57,859 nucleotides of DNA from Hoylesella saccharolytica JCM 17484. Its GTDB lineage: Bacteria > Bacteroidota > Bacteroidia > Bacteroidales > Bacteroidaceae. The stretch spans positions 1 through 57,859 of the forward strand of contig NZ_BAKN01000019.1 of the NCBI RefSeq assembly GCF_000614205.1, in the 5' to 3' direction. The notes beneath the pieces are model-generated. The model was given only the letters and a program-made list of their open reading frames with translations, searched no databases and was not told the DNA's origin. Below are positions 47,776 to 56,329 of the stretch, one piece after another (within the stretch, counting starts at the first letter, position 1; each line of letters opens with the position of its first letter). The translations under genes and the position numbers were made by a program.

Positions 47776-48738
47776 TTAAACGTAAGTTTGTATCAGCTCG
47801 ATAGTGCCTTCCACCTTCAAATGCTGCGTTGTTGCAGGAACAAGTATCGAGTCGCCTGTTTGCATTCCCACGGTGTTCCCCTCGTTATCGGTAATCGTTC
47901 CCTTGCCGTTTGTGCAGATAAGAATAACGAAACTGTCGAGTTGCGACAGGTCGATGTTCATCGGTTGGTCCAAATCGTAGAGGTTGGTGGTGAAGAATGG
48001 GCAGGTGGCGAGGTTCACACCCACGTTCTTTGCAGGCACATAGTTGGTGCGATAGTTTTCTTCCACCATGTAGTTGATGCATTCGGCAGCCTCTTCGGTA
48101 TGCAGCTCGCGCGTGTTTCCATCCTTATCCTTGCGGTTGAAGTCGTAGATGCGGTAAGTTACGTCGGATGTTTGCTGTATCTCGAGAATGAAACAGCCCT
48201 TGCCGATGCTGTGAATGCGACCAGCGGGAATGAAGAAGCTGTCGCCACGCTTTACGTTATAGTTGCTGATGGCATCGCAGATGGTGTTGTTGGTCACCAT
48301 CTCCTTGTATTGTTGGGGTGTGATGGCGGTTTTCATTCCGCAGTTGAGATAAGCCTTGGGATCAGATTCCATCAAGTACCACATCTCTGTTTTACCACGA
48401 CTTTTGCCACGTTTCTGTGCCAGTTCGTCGGTGGGGTGCACCTGAATGGATAGGTCGTCGTTGGCGTCGATGAACTTGATGAGCAGTGGGAACTCGTTGC
48501 CGAAGCGTGCATAGTTCTTCTCGCCCACCAACTTTCCTTGCAGTTCTTTCAACACTTCGTTAAGGCTTTTGCCTTCGTATTCGCCATTTGCCACAATGGT
48601 TTCATCGCCTGGCACACCCGATATTTCCCAACTTTCGCCCACGTTTTGTAGGTTTGAGTCGAGATGCTTAAAGGGAACGATCTTGTTTCCGCCCCAAATG
48701 GTTTGCTTTAAAAGTGGTTTAAACTTTAATGGTTGCAT
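47776..48738 (-). CDS. manA: Mannose-6-phosphate isomerase, class I
   Basis: Interconverts mannose 6-phosphate and fructose 6-phosphate, a zinc enzyme of the cupin fold. At 320 aa it is the short bacterial type. It has KPLLKQTIWGGNKI at the start, zinc-ligand region LSIQVHPTDELAQKR with KTEMWYLME, and the active-site stretch FFIPAGRIHSIGKGCFILEIQQ. It provides mannose units for GDP-mannose and cell-surface glycans. No clear promoter box was seen; the upstream gap is filled with 8-bp repeats. Confidence 0.95.
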   Translation of the reverse strand: MQPLKFKPLLKQTIWGGNKIVPFKHLDSNLQNVGESWEISGVPGDETIVANGEYEGKSLNEVLKELQGKLVGEKNYARFGNEFPLLIKFIDANDDLSIQVHPTDELAQKRGKSRGKTEMWYLMESDPKAYLNCGMKTAITPQQYKEMVTNNTICDAISNYNVKRGDSFFIPAGRIHSIGKGCFILEIQQTSDVTYRIYDFNRKDKDGNTRELHTEEAAECINYMVEENYRTNYVPAKNVGVNLATCPFFTTNLYDLDQPMNIDLSQLDSFVILICTNGKGTITDNEGNTVGMQTGDSILVPATTQHLKVEGTIELIQTYV

Positions 48739-48740
48739 GT

Positions 48741-48820
48741 GAGTTTATGAGTTTTTTAGTTTATGAGTCTTAGGAGTTATGGGATTATGGAGTTAAGAAA
48801 TTAAGGAGTTATGGAGTTAA
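48741..48820. repeat. 8-bp degenerate tandem repeat upstream of manA
   Basis: Ten consecutive 8-bp units of the GAGTTATG/GAGTTAAG type (GAGTTTAT, GAGTTTTT, TAGTTTAT, GAGTCTTA, GGAGTTAT, GGGATTAT and so on). A few more copies lie near 48946-48964, and complementary units are at 49079-49110. Confidence 0.85.
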
Positions 48821-49078
48821 GTCAATACCTTTGTTTCTTTCTTCTTTGTTATTTCTCCTTTATTCCTTTCTCCTTTGTATCGTTTGCCCTTTGTTCCTAT
48901 GTGAGTTTATGTTTGCGTTTGTGAGTTATTTAGTATTGTAAGTCGATGAGTTATGGAGTTAAGTCCATGCCATTATCCTTAGTTTTGGGGTTAGATGAGA
49001 ATTTATATTGTTAGGATTTGCCATAAACCATTTTCATTCTTTATATTATGTTGGCCTATAAGCGACAGGAGTATTGGC

Positions 49079-49110
49079 TTAACTCCTTAACTTCATAACT
49101 TCTTAACTCC
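49079..49110. repeat. 8-bp repeat in inverted orientation
   Basis: Four units, TTAACTCC, TTAACTTC, ATAACTTC and TTAACTCC, complementary to the array at 48741-48820. The two could pair across a loop of about 260 bases. They lie just past the trkH stop codon. Confidence 0.8.
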
Positions 49111-49117
49111 TCAAAAA

Positions 49118-50575
49118 TCATCTGTCGTTCCAGAATGCAGGGGTGAAGATAACCAATACGGTGAATATCTCCAAACGTCCCATGAGCATCAATACAGAGC
49201 AAAGCCACTTGGCAAAGCCAGGCAGTTGTGCCCACGACATGGTTGGTCCAATCTCTATTCCCAGCGTTGGACCAACGTTGCTTAATGCACTTAGCGTGAT
49301 AGTAATGGCATTGGTGTTGTCTATTCCCGCAGCAATCATGGAGAAGGCGCAAAACAGGCACATCACCAACGTTACGGTGAGGAAGGCCAATAGCGTTACG
49401 CGCTTTTGTGTGGAGACGTTAACGCCACCTATCTTTAACGGCAAAATGGCGTTGGGATGCAACAATTGCTTGAACTCGTTGCGTATCACTTTGAGCAACA
49501 TCACGCCACGAATGCACTTGAAACCACCACTGGTGCTACCCGAACAGGCGCCCATGAACATGCAGAAGGCCAGTATAACCCATGTTACGTGTGGCCAACG
49601 GGCGGCATCGTCGCTGAAAAGTCCCGTGGTGGTAATGAACGAAACCACTTGGAATATGGCTACGCGGAAGGCTTTTTCCAACTCGTATTGGTTGCGCATG
49701 ATGAGTTCTATCATGATGAAAGCTGTGAAAACCAGCACCATCCACAGGTAGAGCTTGAACTCGGAGTTACGGAACAGCTGGCGTATTTTTAACTTTGTGG
49801 CCGTGAAATAGAGTAGGGTGAAGTTCACACCCGAGATGAAACAGAAGAAGGTTACAGCGTATTCTATGGCTGGCGAGTGGAAAAACTCAACGCTGGAATT
49901 GTGGGTAGAGAAACCACCTGTGGCTAATGAGGTCATGGAATAGTTGAGACTGTCGAACCATCCCATGCCCAAGAACTTGTAGCAAAGGGTGCAAGCCACC
50001 GAAAGCGTTATGTAAACGGCCCAGATGGCCTTAGCGCTTGTGCTTAGTTTGGGGTGCAACTTGCTCTTGATAGGGCCTGTGGCTTCGGCTGAGAACACTT
50101 TTACCGAACCCCCAACGAGCGAAGGCAGCAGGGCAATGGTGAAGAACACGATACCCAATCCGCCAATCCACTGTGTGAGCGAACGCCAAAATATGATGCC
50201 ATGGGGTAGGGCTTCAACGTCGTCGATGATGGTTGCGCCAGTGGTTGTGAAACCCGACATGGTTTCGAAATAGGCATCGGTGAAGCTGTGCAGGTAGCCG
50301 CCTATCATGAAAGGCATGGTGCCGATGGCACTAAAAATGGCCCACGAGAGGCTCACCACCAAGCAAGCATCGCGCCGTCCCATAGTGTTGTCGGAGTTGC
50401 GACCCATAAAACGGAACACGAAACCAAAGAATAAGGTGGCGATGATAGACACGAGGAAGGCCATTATGTCGTCTTCGGCGTAATAAATGGCCATCGCCAG
50501 GCACGACAACATCAGCGCTGCCTCGATGAAAAGCAACGAACCGATGACTTTATATATGGTGCGATAGTTAATCAT
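49118..50575 (-). CDS. trkH: Potassium uptake membrane protein TrkH
   Basis: Inner-membrane K+ channel-like subunit of 485 aa with about ten spans and four pore-loop repeats. The filter-like segments are visible: MSGFTTTGATIIDD, SLATGGFSTHN, FITTTGLFSDDAA and SALSNVGPTLGIE. The C-terminus LMGRLEIFTVLVIFTPAFW is typical. It pairs with the cytosolic regulator TrkA, encoded upstream in the same direction, across a 205-bp gap filled with 8-bp repeats. Confidence 0.95.
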   Translation of the reverse strand: MINYRTIYKVIGSLLFIEAALMLSCLAMAIYYAEDDIMAFLVSIIATLFFGFVFRFMGRNSDNTMGRRDACLVVSLSWAIFSAIGTMPFMIGGYLHSFTDAYFETMSGFTTTGATIIDDVEALPHGIIFWRSLTQWIGGLGIVFFTIALLPSLVGGSVKVFSAEATGPIKSKLHPKLSTSAKAIWAVYITLSVACTLCYKFLGMGWFDSLNYSMTSLATGGFSTHNSSVEFFHSPAIEYAVTFFCFISGVNFTLLYFTATKLKIRQLFRNSEFKLYLWMVLVFTAFIMIELIMRNQYELEKAFRVAIFQVVSFITTTGLFSDDAARWPHVTWVILAFCMFMGACSGSTSGGFKCIRGVMLLKVIRNEFKQLLHPNAILPLKIGGVNVSTQKRVTLLAFLTVTLVMCLFCAFSMIAAGIDNTNAITITLSALSNVGPTLGIEIGPTMSWAQLPGFAKWLCSVLMLMGRLEIFTVLVIFTPAFWNDR

Positions 50576-50581
50576 TCAGTT

Positions 50582-50685
50582 GACAAGTTCACAAGTTGAC
50601 ATGTTTACGAGTTTACGACTTCAAAAGTAAGCTAGTTCATAAGCTCACGAGTTAACAAGTTTAGAAGTTGACGAGCATGCAAGCT
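50582..50685. repeat. 8-bp degenerate repeat between trkA and trkH
   Basis: Thirteen 8-bp units of the form NACAAGTT (GACAAGTT, CACAAGTT, GACATGTT, TACGAGTT, TACGACTT and others), starting seven bases upstream of the trkH ATG. Confidence 0.88.
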
Positions 50686-50780
50686 TGGGTGTTTAATCGG
50701 CTGGGAAGATGGTCAAGATATAGAACTTTAAGGGTTCTGCTTATCTTCATTTCCCGAACTTAAAGCTTGTGTCCTAATGG

Positions 50781-52123
50781 CTAATTAAAGAACTTTCCTA
50801 GCTGTTGCATGTTGGTGTTGTGGCAAAACACCATCACGCTGTCGCCTGCTTCAATCTGTGTTCCACCCGAAACAAGGATGCCTACATCCTTGCGAACCAA
50901 TCCGCCAATGGTTACTCCCCTTGGTAAACCCAGTTCGAACACGCGCTTCTTGGTTACTTTCGACCCTGGTTGGGCGGTAAACTCGGCCACGTCGGCATTG
51001 GCCATAGTGAGAAAGCGCACATTGCTCACGTCGGCATCAAGCATCATTTGGTAGATGTGACTTGCCGCAATATCTTTCTTGTTAACGATGGTGCCAATGT
51101 CAAGGCTATCTGCCATGCTCACGTAGTCCATGTTTTCGACCATGGCCACGGTTTTGCGCACACCCAGTCGTTTGGCCGTTAGGCATGCCAAGATGTTGGT
51201 TTCGGTGTTGCTTGTGAGTGCCACGAAGCTTGGGTGTTCATAATTCCTTCTTCGTTCAGCAGCTGTATGTCGCGCCCGTCGCCATGTATCACCAAGGCCT
51301 TGTCTTCTTCAAGCAGGTCGTTCAGTTCTTCGCAGCGTTCTTCGTCTTTCTCAATGATCTTGGCTTCCATGTAGCTGGGGATGTTTTTCACCGCCCTAAC
51401 GCAGGTGTTTCCTCCACCCATGAAGACCACGTTCTTAACGTCTACATAATGTTCTTTGCCTACAATCTTGCGAATATAAGGAATATATTGGCGCGTTGTC
51501 ATAAAGTAGGCCAAGTCGTAGAGTTTCAACTCATCGTTACCGCCTGGTATAATGGTTTCGTATCCGCGTTTAATGGCCACCACGTGGTAAGGATCGTCGG
51601 GTCCGCAGAGCTGTTTTAAGGGTTGGTTAAGTATTTCGCAACCCTCGCGCAACTTGATGCCTAACATCACAAGCGCACCATTGTGCACATCCCAGCGTTG
51701 GCGAACCCACGACATTTTCAGTCCGTTGATAATGTCGGTGGCTGCTAGCGTCTCGGGAACGATGAGCGAACTAACGCCCAGACGTTCGAAAAGTTCGGCC
51801 ATCCCTGGCTCTGTAAGCTCTACGTCGTCAATCTTCGCCACCGTCTTTTTTGCTCCCAGCGCCTTAGCAATCATGCAGATGTTAAGGTTTAGATGCTGGT
51901 CGGCGGTTACGGCGATAAACAGATCGGCATCGCCTGCGTTTGCTTCTTTGAGCGTTTTTATGCTGCTAGGCGATGCTTGCAGCGTCATCAGGTCGGCTTC
52001 GGCATCCATCCTGCCCAGTCGTTCTTCGTCTTCATCGATAAGGGTGATGTTCTCGTGGCTGTGCGATAGCAGCGTGGCTAGGTAAATTCCGATGTCGCAA
52101 GCACCCGCTATAACGATTTTCAT
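50781..52123 (-). CDS. trkA: Trk system regulatory protein TrkA, frameshifted
   Basis: Cytosolic NAD(H)-binding RCK protein that gates TrkH. The first half has a Rossmann start [29 protein letters not shown] and [22 protein letters not shown], then a TrkA-C domain. The second RCK half begins [17 protein letters not shown] and continues across the break to [22 protein letters not shown]. The break is at about 51226-51227, one missing base. Restored length is 447 aa, the usual two-module TrkA. Its ATG overlaps the dxs stop (ATGA), so trkA is translated from the dxs transcript. Confidence 0.95.
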
Positions 52124-54006
52124 GCTTCTATCTCCTTTCTTATTGACTCAGGATCGAGGCCTACGAGTTGGCGTAGTTCTGCCACCGAGCCATGTTCTAC
52201 GAAGGCATCGGGTAAGCCCATGCGCACAATTTGGAGACGGAAACCATGGTCGGCCATCCATTCCATCACAGCCGACCCCATGCCTCCGTTGCGCACACCG
52301 TCTTCGATAGTTATTATCTTGTTAAACTTACTGCCAATTTCTTGCAGCAGATTTTCGTCTAGTGGCTTTACAAAACGCAGGTCGTAATGGGCTACGCGCT
52401 TCGTATCCTGCATGTCGTCGAGCAACTTAGCCACATCGTTACCTACCGGACCGAGCGTTATCACGGCCACGTCAGTACCCGCTCTAAGACATCGGCCTGT
52501 GCCAACGGCTACCTCTTCGAAGGGCGAACGCCAATCTGTGCATACGCCATTGCCGCGTGGATAGCGTATAACGAATGTGCCCTTGCCGGGTAATTGGGCT
52601 GTGTACATCAGGTTGCGCAGTTCGTGCTCGTTCATTGGCGAAGCTATCGTGAGGTTGGGAACGGCACGTAAGGCAGCGATATCAAACGCTCCGTGGTGCG
52701 TAGGACCATCTTCACCAACCAGTCCGGCGCGGTCTAGGCACAGCACCACAGGCAAATTGAGCAACGCCGCATCGTGAATGATGTTGTCGTAGGCGCGTTG
52801 CGAGAACGAACTGTATATGTTGCAGAAGGGCATGAGACCGTCTTTTGCCATTCCGGCAGAGAATGTTACGGCGTGGCCTTCGGCTATACCCACGTCGAAA
52901 GCGCGGTTAGGCATGGCCTTCATCATGATATTCATCGAGCATCCTGTGGGCATGGCTGGCGTAACGCCTACAATCTTGGGGTTGGCTTGTGCCAATTCGA
53001 CCAGCGTTTCACCAAAAACGTCTTGGTAACGGGGTGGTTCGCCCGAGTTGTTACATACAAGTCGTTCGCCCGTTGCAGGGTCGAACTTACCAGGAGCATG
53101 CCAAATGGTGGCCGATTCTTCAGCAGGCTTGTAGCCTTTGCCCTTAACGGTGTGCAAATGGAGTAGCTTTGGCCCGCGCATCAGTTTGAGTTGGCGTAGC
53201 TTTCGCACAACTTCCTTTACGTCGTGACCGTCGAATGGCCCGAAGTAGCGAATGTTCATGCCCTCAAAGATGTTCTGTTGATGGCTCAGGGCCGACTTTA
53301 AGGCGTTGTTCAGTCGCAAAATACCTTTCTTGCGGTCGTCGTCGAGCCAGCCTTTGGCGTGTAGCCATTGTGCAGCCCTAAAGCGCAGGCGATTATAGGT
53401 TTCGTTAGTGTCGAGGTTCAACAGGTATTTTTCCATTCCTCCAACGGCTCGGTCGATGCTCATGTCGTTGTCGTTGAGCACGATAAGCAAGTCGTTATCC
53501 GTAGACGACACGTTGTTAATGCCTTCGAAAGCCAACCCTCCGCTCATGGCTCCATCGCCAATTACAGCCACAACGTGGCGTTGTTGGTTGCCGTTGAGCT
53601 TAGCTGCCACGGCCATTCCCAATGCTGCCGAGATAGAATTTGAGGCATGTCCGCAGGTGAATGTGTCGTAAGGGCTTTCCATTGGCGTGGGAAAAGGGCG
53701 AATGCCCCCCAACTTGCGGTTAGTGAAAAACTGCTCGCGCCTGCCCGTAAGTAGTTTATGGGCGTATGCCTGATGGCCCACATCCCATACAATTCGGTCT
53801 TCGGGCGTGTCGTAGACATAGTGCAGGGCAACGGTAAGTTCTACCACGCCCAGGCTCGAAGCAAAGTGTCCGGGGTTTACCGACACCTCTTCTATAATAT
53901 CTTGGCGTAGTTCTTGGCACAGTTGCGGCAACTGTTCAACATCTAGTTTGCGCAAGTCCTCTGGGTACCTAATCTTATCTAATAGCTCGAAACTATTTTC
54001 TCCCAC
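52120..54006 (-). CDS. dxs: 1-deoxy-D-xylulose-5-phosphate synthase
   Basis: Thiamine-diphosphate enzyme that starts the MEP isoprenoid pathway from pyruvate and glyceraldehyde 3-phosphate. Recognisable motifs: [20 protein letters not shown], the diphosphate motif [29 protein letters not shown] and the transketolase half [13 protein letters not shown] with [19 protein letters not shown] start at 54006 (about 628 aa) is preferred. The longer frame from an ATG at 54066 would have the -7 box inside it and adds 20 residues not typical of the family. trkA overlaps its stop by four bases. Confidence 0.95.
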   Translation of the reverse strand: MGENSFELLDKIRYPEDLRKLDVEQLPQLCQELRQDIIEEVSVNPGHFASSLGVVELTVALHYVYDTPEDRIVWDVGHQAYAHKLLTGRREQFFTNRKLGGIRPFPTPMESPYDTFTCGHASNSISAALGMAVAAKLNGNQQRHVVAVIGDGAMSGGLAFEGINNVSSTDNDLLIVLNDNDMSIDRAVGGMEKYLLNLDTNETYNRLRFRAAQWLHAKGWLDDDRKKGILRLNNALKSALSHQQNIFEGMNIRYFGPFDGHDVKEVVRKLRQLKLMRGPKLLHLHTVKGKGYKPAEESATIWHAPGKFDPATGERLVCNNSGEPPRYQDVFGETLVELAQANPKIVGVTPAMPTGCSMNIMMKAMPNRAFDVGIAEGHAVTFSAGMAKDGLMPFCNIYSSFSQRAYDNIIHDAALLNLPVVLCLDRAGLVGEDGPTHHGAFDIAALRAVPNLTIASPMNEHELRNLMYTAQLPGKGTFVIRYPRGNGVCTDWRSPFEEVAVGTGRCLRAGTDVAVITLGPVGNDVAKLLDDMQDTKRVAHYDLRFVKPLDENLLQEIGSKFNKIITIEDGVRNGGMGSAVMEWMADHGFRLQIVRMGLPDAFVEHGSVAELRQLVGLDPESIRKEIEA

Positions 54007-54031
54007 AATAAATTTTTGTTCAATTACGGCA

Positions 54032-54039
54032 CAAAGGTA
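54032..54039 (-). promoter_or_regulatory. -7 box for dxs-trkA
   Basis: The minus strand reads TACCTTTG. Transcription would start near 54025, leaving about 19 nt before the GTG at 54006. Confidence 0.6.
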
Positions 54040-54160
54040 CGGGTTTAATTCATAATTCACAATCATAATTCATAATCTTTCCGCCTTCATTCCTAATCTC
54101 CATTATCAAATCTTTCAGACCAAAAATCAAATAATGAGGCTGTGGCGCAAACCTCCGTAC

Positions 54161-54168
54161 TACCTTTG
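54161..54168 (+). promoter_or_regulatory. -7 box for rhaD
   Basis: TACCTTTG, 26 bases before the ATG at 54195. It is divergent from the dxs promoter. Confidence 0.6.
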
Positions 54169-54194
54169 TGCAATTAAGAACACCAATCGCTATT

Positions 54195-55004
54195 ATGAAA
54201 AGTATTTTAACGGGGCGTGACGCGCTTAAAACTGTTGTTGATAATATTGCCGAGGTGGCGGGATATCTCTGGCAGAACGGGTGGGCCGAACGAAACGGGG
54301 GAAATATCACCGTCAATATCACCGAGTTGATTGATGAAGAAATACGCCATCTGCCCGCTATTGCTGCCCGCAAACCTATTGGCGTAACACTTGCCGCACT
54401 GCGGGGAGGTTATTTCTTTTGTAAAGGAACAGGAAAACGGATGCGCGATCTTGCCCGCCAACCGATGCAAAACGGAGCTGTTATCCGCATTACCGACGAC
54501 TGCGCACATTACGAAATAATTGCCGACAATACCATAATGCCTACTAGCGAACTGCCCTCGCACCTGATGGTGCACAATCGGCTTATTGAGCAAGGCTCAC
54601 CTTATCGCGCCACATTACACACACATCCCACCGAACTGATTGCGATGACGCATCATCGTCCGTTCCTTGAGAAAGATGTGCTTACGCAGCTGTTGTGGAG
54701 CATGATTCCCGAAACAAAGGCCTTCTGTCCGCTTGGTTTAGGCATCGTTCCTTATACACTTGCGGGATCGGTACAACTGGCCAATGCCACATTGAGCCAA
54801 TTAGAAGAATATGATGTCGTAATGTGGGAAAAGCACGGAGTTTTTGCCAAAGGACTTGACATTATGGATGCTTTCGATCAAGTGGATGTACTTTCTAAAA
54901 GTGCCAAAATATACATCAATGGTTGCGCCATGGGCTTTCGGCCTGAGGGTATGAGCGTTGAGCAGATGAGCGAAATGACACGCGCGTTTAATTTGCCCAA
55001 GTAG
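54195..55004 (+). CDS. rhaD: Rhamnulose-1-phosphate aldolase
   Basis: Class II zinc aldolase that splits L-rhamnulose 1-phosphate into dihydroxyacetone phosphate and lactaldehyde. The 269-aa chain resembles E. coli RhaD: WAERNGGNITVNITE near residue 35, FCKGTGKRM, MPTSELPSHLMVH with the catalytic glutamate, ATLHTHPTELIAMTHH with zinc histidines, and VMWEKHGVFAKGLDIMDAFD supplying the third histidine. The ATG at 54195 is used because the upstream candidate at 54168 is GTG inside the promoter. The other rhamnose genes are not in this window. An AraC regulator is convergent downstream. Confidence 0.92.
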   Translation: MKSILTGRDALKTVVDNIAEVAGYLWQNGWAERNGGNITVNITELIDEEIRHLPAIAARKPIGVTLAALRGGYFFCKGTGKRMRDLARQPMQNGAVIRITDDCAHYEIIADNTIMPTSELPSHLMVHNRLIEQGSPYRATLHTHPTELIAMTHHRPFLEKDVLTQLLWSMIPETKAFCPLGLGIVPYTLAGSVQLANATLSQLEEYDVVMWEKHGVFAKGLDIMDAFDQVDVLSKSAKIYINGCAMGFRPEGMSVEQMSEMTRAFNLPK

Positions 55005-55005
55005 G

Positions 55006-55088
55006 GGATGAAGGATGAGGGATGAAAGATGAAGGTTTAATTGCTTATTATTAATTGGCTTTCATCCTTCATCTTTCATCCTTCATCC
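55006..55088. terminator. 7-bp repeats forming a bidirectional hairpin
   Basis: Left arm 55006-55035 consists of four 7-bp units (GGATGAA, GGATGAG, GGATGAA, AGATGAA). The right arm, four inverted units TTCATCC/TTCATCT at 55061-55088, is complementary. The hairpin sits between the convergent rhaD and AraC genes and likely ends both transcripts. Confidence 0.75.
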
Positions 55089-55097
55089 AATAATAAA

Positions 55098-55969
55098 TTA
55101 TCCCTGACAACGGAACTCGCTCGGCGTGAGTCCCGTTTTCTTTTTGAACTTCGCCGAAAAGTAATCAGCCGACTCAAAGTTTAAGCTATACGCAATTTCG
55201 CGAATGGTCATCGGTGTGGTCGACAGCAACTCTTTTGCCCGCTGCAAACGCAAATCCTGCTGATACAGCGCCGGCGAAATACCCGTAAACTCCTTAAACA
55301 GCTTTCGAAAGTTAGAATAACCCATTCCCACCTCTCGCGCCACATCCTGAATGGTCAGTTCGTTCTCCAAATGTCGACGAATAATTACGCGCGCCTTGTT
55401 TATCGTCTCAACATACAGCTCGTTTGTACCCAGAACAATATTACGTTCCAACGCATAAACCAGTCCGATAAGATGGTTTACAATGCCCGCCAGCAGTTGT
55501 TGCGACGAAGCCGCCTCCTCGCGTGCTGCCTGTAAAGCCGAGTCGTACAGCCTCACCACCTCGCCCGAATATCCGATATGATAAATAGTTTTGCTGCACG
55601 ACAGAAAACCCGCTTTCACCCGTGCATCGATGTTGGCGCCTTTAAATCCAATCCAATAACACTTCCATCCCATTCCCCTTTCGGGATGATACGAATGCCA
55701 TTCGCCCGGAAAAAGCAGAAAAACATCGCCAGTTTTTACCGTTGTTGGTGGTGTATGTGTTGATTGAAACAACCCGCGTCCCTCTGTAACATACAATATC
55801 TGATATTCGTTAAGAATGCGTCCGCGTTCCACCTCAAAATAATACCCGTCCGAATGTCCCCGTGTAGGATAAGCCCCATCCGGTTCAATTTCCTCATATC
55901 CACAGTGTTTACGGTCAGTCCCCAACGCAAGTCGTGCGCATTTGCCACCAAATATTTCGATGTCTGCAT
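55098..55969 (-). CDS. AraC-family transcriptional regulator, frameshifted
   Basis: One-component regulator. The N-terminal cupin-like ligand-binding domain includes YPTRGHSDGYYFEVERGRIL and VFLLFPGEWHSYHP. The C-terminal double helix-turn-helix (about residues 195-285) has ELTIQDVAREVGMGYSNFRKLF and TIREIAYSLNFESADYFSAKF. The true start is the ATG at 55969 (MQTSKYLVANAHDLRWG). One base missing at about 55899-55903 separates it from the rest (GYEEIEPDGAY). Restored length is about 290 aa. Its position next to rhaD suggests a sugar-pathway regulator, possibly rhamnose; this is inference. Confidence 0.9.
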
Positions 55970-56131
55970 ATCATTTTATATCAGTTTGTTCGTGCAATAT
56001 TCCGAAAAAAAAGCGAAATAGCCAAAGAAAGGTGCGGCAAGTAGTAAAAGCATAAGGTGAATAAGAGAAGGACAGTAATAGAAATTGCAAAATCATGAAA
56101 TTATAAATGATGAATTATAAATTATAAGTTG
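55970..56131. other. Gap between AraC gene and surface-protein promoter
   Basis: AT-rich with short ATAATTCAT-like repeats near 56095-56125. No gene or clear regulatory palindrome was recognised. Confidence 0.45.
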
Positions 56132-56139
56132 TATCTTTG
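56132..56139 (+). promoter_or_regulatory. -7 box for the surface-protein gene
   Basis: TATCTTTG. The leader to the ATG at 56330 would be about 185 nt and contains a possible 35-codon leader frame (56146-56253). Confidence 0.5.
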
Positions 56140-56145
56140 CACGCG

Positions 56146-56253
56146 ATGAACGACAAAGCGTATAAACTACTTAGTTTAGTTTTTCTTTATTATGAGCGCG
56201 TGTTGCGCGTTGTAAATCCATGCCAAAAAATCGATCATTTTGGTGCAGAATAA
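56146..56253 (+). CDS. Possible 35-aa leader peptide
   Basis: An ATG seven bases after the promoter box opens a frame of 35 codons (MNDKAYKLLSLVFLYYERVL and on). It is hydrophobic in the middle. No family recognised, so chance is possible. Confidence 0.25.
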   Translation: MNDKAYKLLSLVFLYYERVLRVVNPCQKIDHFGAE

Positions 56254-56329
56254 CCCATACCCGTTGTTTTTACTTTTAAAAGTGTGAACCTGCGGGCTAT
56301 TTTATGCTTATATTAAAAAACAAGTTGAT

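Noticed and set aside
11245..55969. Programmed ribosomal frameshifting as the cause of the broken genes
   Set aside because: The breaks occur in unrelated genes with no shared slippery site or downstream structure, and need both missing and extra bases to repair.
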